A stretch of 64,000 nt of DNA from Streptomyces sp. NBC_01298 (lineage in GTDB: Bacteria > Actinomycetota > Actinomycetes > Streptomycetales > Streptomycetaceae), in assembly GCF_035978755.1 (NCBI RefSeq), contig NZ_CP108414.1, forward strand, positions 7,874,001-7,938,000. Reading direction: 5' to 3'. A program made the position numbers and the translations under genes. Under the pieces are notes generated by a model. That model was not told where the DNA came from. It worked only from the letters and a program-made list of their open reading frames with translations, and searched no databases. This document shows, one piece after another, positions 60,151 through 64,000 of the stretch (position 1 is the stretch's first letter; each line of letters begins with the position of its first letter).

Positions 60151-62634
60151 TCAGAGTTCCGGGAGGTCCGCCGGGTAGAGCAGGGTGAGATCGTCCTTGC
60201 TCGGTTCCGACAGCTGTGCGACCCGTCCCGCGTGCCGCTCGACCATCGACTCGAAGGTCTGGCGGGCCGTGCGGCCGTTGCCGAAGGCGGGGCCCTTGGG
60301 CAGGTCCGTGAAGTACGTCAGCAGTGCCTCGGAGGTCTTCTCGCCGAGCAGGTACTCGTGCTCCTCGGCCTGCTGCTCCACGATCCGCAGCAGCTCGCCG
60401 GGCCCGTAGTCCCCGAAGGTGATGGTGCGGGAGAAGCGGGAGGCCACCCCCGGGTTCACGGTGAGGAAGCGGTCCATCTCCGCCGTGTACCCGGCGACGA
60501 TCACCACCACCGCGTCCCGGTGGTCCTCCATCAGCTTCACCAGCGTGTCGATCGCCTCGCGTCCGAAGTCGCGGCCCGAGTCCTCGGGCGCCAGCGCGTA
60601 CGCCTCGTCGATGAACAGCACCCCGCCGCGGGCCCGGTCGAAGGCCTCCTGCGTGCGGATCGCGGTGGATCCGATGTGCTCGCCGACCAGGTCGACCCGG
60701 GACACCTCCACGAGGTGGCCGCGCTCCAGCACCCCGAGGGACGCGAGGATCTCCCCGTACAACCGGGCCACGGTGGTCTTTCCGGTGCCGGGGGAGCCGG
60801 TGAAGACCAGGTGGCGGCGGACCGAGGCGGCCTTGAGCCCCGCCTCCTGGCGGCGCCGGCCCACCTCGATCATGTCGGTGAGCGCGCGGACCTCGCGCTT
60901 GACGCTGTCCAGTCCCACGAGCGCGTCGAGGTGCCCCAGCACCTCGACCGAACCGCGGGCCGCGCTCTGCCCGGCCGCGGCGTCGTCCGCCTCGTCGGCC
61001 GGCCGCTGGGCCGGCACCCGCTCGGCCGTGGCCGTGGCCGCGGGGCCGGGCGCCGCCGATACCGTACGGATCCCCGTACGCTCCCCGGCCGCCGCCGAGC
61101 CCACGCCCGTGCCCGGACCCGGGCCGGCGCCCGCACCGGAGGCCGACCGGGCCGCGAGCCGCGGTCCGGACTCGTCGCTCGTGCAGTCCTCGGCGACGGG
61201 GCCGTCCTCCGCGAACTCGTAGCCCCCGCGCGCGCAGCGCTCGGTGTGGCAGCGGTGCAGGGAGGTCCGGCAGCCGTCGATGACGTGGAAACCGAAGCCC
61301 GCGCTGCCCGTGACCCGGCACGCGGTGAAGGTGCCGCGCCCGCCCGCGGACACGTAGAAGCCGGCTTCGGCGGGGGAGCTGACCGTGCACCGCTCCAGCG
61401 CGGGGTCCGCTCCCTTGGTGACGATCACGCCGGTCTGGACGGAGTCGATGGAGCAGTTGGCGAGGGTGCCGCCACTGCCGTGGTCGCGGAACCAGGCGCC
61501 CGTGGCGGCCTCCCGGATCCGGCAGTCGTCCAGCTGGGCCGTCGCCCCGTCGCTCACCGAGACGGCGGTGTTGCGCACCTGGGAGATGTCGCTGTCCACG
61601 ACGTCCACCCGGGAACCCCGGTCCAGGACGAACAGCGCGTCCGGTACGTCGTGCACCCGGCAGGAGTCCAGCGAGACGGCGGCCCCGTCGCTGATCCAGA
61701 CGGCGGGGTAGTCGCCGGTGCTGTCGTGGATCTCGCAGGAGTCGGCGACGACGCGGGTGCCCGGATCCCACACCGACAGACCGTTGCGGCCGAAGCGGCG
61801 GACGGTGGTGCGGCTGAGGGTGAGCACCGAGCGGGAGCGCAGGTCGACCGCGTTCTCCGGAATGTCGTGGATGTCGCAGCCCGCGAGCGTGAGGACGGCG
61901 TCCGTGTCGAGGGTGACCCCGTCGGCCGTGGTGCGGTGGACCGCGCAGTCGGTGAGCACGGCCGTGGCCCGGGCGGCGACCTGCACGCCGGCGCCCTTGA
62001 TCTCGTAGACCTCGCAGCCCAGCGCCTCCAGGCCCGAGCCGTCGCCGGTCACGGCGATGCCCGCGCCCGTGGCGTGGTGGATCCGGCAGCGCTCCAGCCG
62101 GGGGCGGCCGCCTCCGCGCACGGAGACGCCGGTCTGGCCGGCGGCCACCACCTCGCAGTCGGCGAACACCCCGCCGCCGCCGTCCAGTACGGCGATGCCG
62201 GTTCCGGCGGAGTTCTCCACCGTGCAGCGCCGGACCAGTGGCCGCGCACCGCTCCCGCGGACCTCGATGCCGGCCGCCGAGCGGGTGCTCACCCGCAGGT
62301 CGGTGAGCTCCGGGGAGCCGTCCTCGATGAGGAGCGCGGGCGCCGTGGGGTCCTGGCCCTCCAGATGGAGGTCCTGGATGACGGCCGAGGCGCGGACGGT
62401 CAGCGCCACCCCGTCGAGCGGTGCGATCCGCACCGAACCCAGCGAGCCCTCCGGGCCGCGCAGGGTCACGGCGTGGTGCAGCACCAGATTCTCCCGGTAG
62501 GTGCCGGGCGCGATGGACAGGACGTCGCCGTCGCCCGCCGCGGCCAGCGCGGCGGTCAGCGTCGGATAATCACCGGAGCGGCGACGCCACCGCGAAGAAC
62601 CGCCGTGCGTCACCTGGACCGTGCCCTGAGCCAT
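60151..62634 (-). CDS. Right-handed beta-helix protein fused to AAA+ ATPase (CbbX/EccA/SpoVK type)
   Basis: The 827-residue protein begins with a parallel beta-helix of many short repeats (for example GTGIAVLDGGGG, GISV-type turns, LDDCRIREAATGAWF) over about residues 20-500, then a low-complexity linker and a C-terminal AAA+ domain. Walker A is GSPGTGKTT from 613, Walker B VLFIDEAY near 672, and sensor RFSRTITF follows. The AAA+ part resembles CbbX, SpoVK and EccA of type VII secretion. It likely remodels a protein complex, with the beta-helix for binding. ATG 62634 is the start. No ESX genes are nearby in this window. Confidence 0.88.
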   Translation of the reverse strand: MAQGTVQVTHGGSSRWRRRSGDYPTLTAALAAAGDGDVLSIAPGTYRENLVLHHAVTLRGPEGSLGSVRIAPLDGVALTVRASAVIQDLHLEGQDPTAPALLIEDGSPELTDLRVSTRSAAGIEVRGSGARPLVRRCTVENSAGTGIAVLDGGGGVFADCEVVAAGQTGVSVRGGGRPRLERCRIHHATGAGIAVTGDGSGLEALGCEVYEIKGAGVQVAARATAVLTDCAVHRTTADGVTLDTDAVLTLAGCDIHDIPENAVDLRSRSVLTLSRTTVRRFGRNGLSVWDPGTRVVADSCEIHDSTGDYPAVWISDGAAVSLDSCRVHDVPDALFVLDRGSRVDVVDSDISQVRNTAVSVSDGATAQLDDCRIREAATGAWFRDHGSGGTLANCSIDSVQTGVIVTKGADPALERCTVSSPAEAGFYVSAGGRGTFTACRVTGSAGFGFHVIDGCRTSLHRCHTERCARGGYEFAEDGPVAEDCTSDESGPRLAARSASGAGAGPGPGTGVGSAAAGERTGIRTVSAAPGPAATATAERVPAQRPADEADDAAAGQSAARGSVEVLGHLDALVGLDSVKREVRALTDMIEVGRRRQEAGLKAASVRRHLVFTGSPGTGKTTVARLYGEILASLGVLERGHLVEVSRVDLVGEHIGSTAIRTQEAFDRARGGVLFIDEAYALAPEDSGRDFGREAIDTLVKLMEDHRDAVVVIVAGYTAEMDRFLTVNPGVASRFSRTITFGDYGPGELLRIVEQQAEEHEYLLGEKTSEALLTYFTDLPKGPAFGNGRTARQTFESMVERHAGRVAQLSEPSKDDLTLLYPADLPEL

Positions 62635-62770
62635 GGTGCTGTCGTGCCCCCACCCTCGTGTTCCGTGTGTCCGGTTCCGTGTGCCCGGCTGCTGGTCGTG
62701 TCCGGCCGCTGGTCGGAGCAGCCGCTCCGGCGCTCCACCGTAGCGCGCGCGGAGCCGGTGAGTTGCCAGG

Positions 62771-63382
62771 TCAGTTGCCCGCGTCCGCCCGGCCCCAGTC
62801 AGGTCCCGCCGCGGCCCACGCGCGGTCCAGGCGGATGTACCGCCGATGCATGAGCCTTCGTACGACCAGACGGCGAAGCGTCTCCACGAGCGCGGCGATG
62901 CCCAGGGCCGCGGCGAGCCCGGCCGTGCCCGCGTGGAAACTGGCGGAGGAGGGATCCAGGGGCTGCCCGACGAGCCGGCCGTGCGTATCGGTCCATATCC
63001 GGAACCGGTCGCCGGGATGCGGCGGTTCCTCCGCGGCCGGTACCGTGCCCTGGTGGTTGCTGCCGTCGGGCGCCGTCCACGAGGCGACGATCTGCGTACG
63101 CTGCGGGGCCTGGCGCTGCGCCGCCGGTTCGGTGGCCGCGCCGAGGAGCGGATCCGGTGTCGGCCGGACCACCACCGCCGGTACGAGATGGCGCTCCTGG
63201 CGCTGTTCGCGCACGGCTCGCTGCAGGGTGCCGTCCACCCTCAGGCCGGCCGCGCAGCCGATGGCCGGGGCCACCAACAGGACGCACACCAGCGCCGCGA
63301 AGGCCACCCATGCCTCGAATAGATCCGTCTGGCGGCGCAGCGGATTGCGCCGCCAGCGCCACACTCCCATTGCTGTCCGCAC
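62771..63382 (-). CDS. Rv1733c-family membrane protein
   Basis: The 203-residue protein opens with VRTAMGVWRWRRNPLRRQTDLFEAWVAF, a signature of the Rv1733c family, has a first membrane helix (AFAALVCVLLVAPAIGCAAG), an extracytoplasmic central domain and a second helix (GTAGLAAALGIAALVETL). Function is unknown. GTG 63382 is chosen since GGGGGAG lies 7 nt upstream; ATG 63370 is a second option. It stands alone, separated by 135 bp from the beta-helix/AAA+ gene. Confidence 0.82.
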   Translation of the reverse strand: MRTAMGVWRWRRNPLRRQTDLFEAWVAFAALVCVLLVAPAIGCAAGLRVDGTLQRAVREQRQERHLVPAVVVRPTPDPLLGAATEPAAQRQAPQRTQIVASWTAPDGSNHQGTVPAAEEPPHPGDRFRIWTDTHGRLVGQPLDPSSASFHAGTAGLAAALGIAALVETLRRLVVRRLMHRRYIRLDRAWAAAGPDWGRADAGN

Positions 63383-63624
63383 GGTCCGGCTCCCCCTACT
63401 TGTGCCAGTCTGCGCCTGCCTGCCGTCCCAGCCTCCCGCATGCCCCGGCCACCCGCATTCCGGGACGCGCGAGACGTGTGTCACCCGATCCGGTACGCAC
63501 GTCCCGAACGTTCCAACGGGCAGGCAGTGGCGGTTGGTTCCAGGGTGGCGCGAGAGCCCCTCGAAGGTGTCATTCCGGGTGGTCTCACCGGCCCTCTGGC
63601 GGCTCATCGGTCCCTCGCGCGCCC

Positions 63625-64000
63625 TCACGCCAGGACGCGTACCTCGTCGCCGACCCGCAGGGTCCCCAGCCGCACCGGCACCAGCAGCCGCCCGAAGGCC
63701 AGCGACTTCCCGATCCGCCGGTGCCTGGCCAGGGTCTGGAGGGGCTCCTTGCCCCGGAGCGCCGTCGTCTGGTCGGTGGTCGTCACGACGCAGCGCCCGC
63801 ACTCGCGCGCCCCGCGGAAGACGGCGTCGCCGATCGCGACGCGCTCCCAGCCGTCCTCGGCCCACGCCTCGGCTCCGGACACCACCACGTTCGGGCGGAA
63901 CCGGTTCATCGGGAGCGGACCCTCGTCCGGATGGCCGCCCCGGGCGATCAGCGCGTTGAGGGCGTCCAGCGAGGCGAGGGTGGTGATCAGCAGCGGATAG
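63625..64000 (-). CDS. MOSC-domain protein, 5' part beyond the window
   Basis: The last 124 residues of a minus-strand protein run from the right edge to a TGA at 63625. They show NRFRPNVVVSGAEAWAEDGW and GARECGRCVVTTTDQTT, which mark the molybdenum cofactor sulfurase C-terminal (MOSC) domain; the Cys near CGRC is the usual ligand. Such proteins bind Moco or reduce N-hydroxylated compounds. The start and N-terminal beta-barrel lie outside the window. Confidence 0.85.
   Translation of the reverse strand, partial: YPLLITTLASLDALNALIARGGHPDEGPLPMNRFRPNVVVSGAEAWAEDGWERVAIGDAVFRGARECGRCVVTTTDQTTALRGKEPLQTLARHRRIGKSLAFGRLLVPVRLGTLRVGDEVRVLA

Noticed and set aside
63383..63624. AACGTT-centred sequence near 63505 considered as a LexA-type or stress operator
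   Set aside because: It does not match a LexA dyad and lies between two minus-strand genes without a clear promoter. I see nothing else in this 242-bp spacer.

Overview
The window is a stretch of a Streptomyces chromosome (or a very close actinomycete). This rests on very high GC with third-position G/C bias, many GTG starts, 4-bp start/stop overlaps, rare TTA codons, and families typical of Streptomyces (DUF6421, DUF5134, DUF6332, DUF6986, Rv1733c family, F420/deazaflavin enzymes, PLP cysteine synthase family). I see no tRNA, rRNA, CRISPR array, prophage or intact transposase. It looks like chromosome arm or near-arm housekeeping and accessory sequence. About 50 genes are supported, including two cut by the window edges.

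Region 1-12.3 kb holds small metabolic and envelope genes: a truncated CbiX-like chelatase, uracil-DNA glycosylase, a RibD/DHFR-like reductase, a VWA lipoprotein and an Asp-box (BNR) repeat protein that converge on a small fold-back MITE, an old-yellow-enzyme gene with its ArsR-type regulator and palindromic operators, an FprA-like ferredoxin reductase, a DUF305 lipoprotein divergent from a secreted LVIVD-repeat protein, a TetR regulator and a PAP2 phosphatase.

Region 12.3-21.9 kb is the most interesting. Six minus-strand genes, mostly with 1-4 bp overlaps, encode in transcription order a class III nucleotidyl cyclase-like protein, a STAND-like NTPase, an SPFH-like protein, a membrane PP2C phosphatase, a membrane-anchored kinase and a TerY-type VWA protein (a TerY-P triad). 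Just upstream lie a Crp-type cyclic-nucleotide-binding regulator and, divergent from it across a perfect 20-bp palindrome, a Pycsar-type transmembrane effector (PycTM/DUF5706-like). The cyclase C-terminus and the NTPase N-terminus share a short QVFGGD(N/Q)xV motif that resembles bacterial amyloid signalling motifs. I read this as a candidate composite nucleotide-signalling, stress or conflict system.

Region 21.9-36 kb: M56 peptidase and DUF5134 membrane pair, GNAT, a glycerophosphodiesterase-like protein lacking expected acidic residues, PadR regulator divergent from a luciferase-like oxidoreductase, an HSL-type esterase, a three-gene operon (DUF6421, SDR, threonine-aldolase-like), a transglutaminase-like protein whose start codon lies inside an 18-bp perfect inverted repeat, an MFS transporter, a secreted alginate lyase-like protein and a PlsC acyltransferase.

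Region 36-49.5 kb: thioredoxin, flavin reductase, etfB-etfA, a CitE-like DUF6986 protein with a well-formed promoter, a 14-blade WD40 protein, a small membrane protein, LacI regulator, a P-loop kinase-NUDIX fusion, metallo-beta-lactamase-fold hydrolase, M20 peptidase and a geranylgeranyl-reductase-family flavoprotein.

Region 49.5-64 kb: repeat-rich spacer, deazaflavin-dependent nitroreductase divergent from its probable TetR repressor, a spherulation-4-like secreted protein, VOC and DUF6332 pair, DinB-like protein, AlkB-type dioxygenase, ROK regulator, RsbW-type ATPase, PLP-dependent cysteine synthase-like enzyme, two tandem zinc-ribbon membrane paralogues, SRPBCC protein, a beta-helix/AAA+ fusion, an Rv1733c-family membrane protein and a truncated MOSC protein. 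Three genes carry a TTA codon and may depend on bldA.
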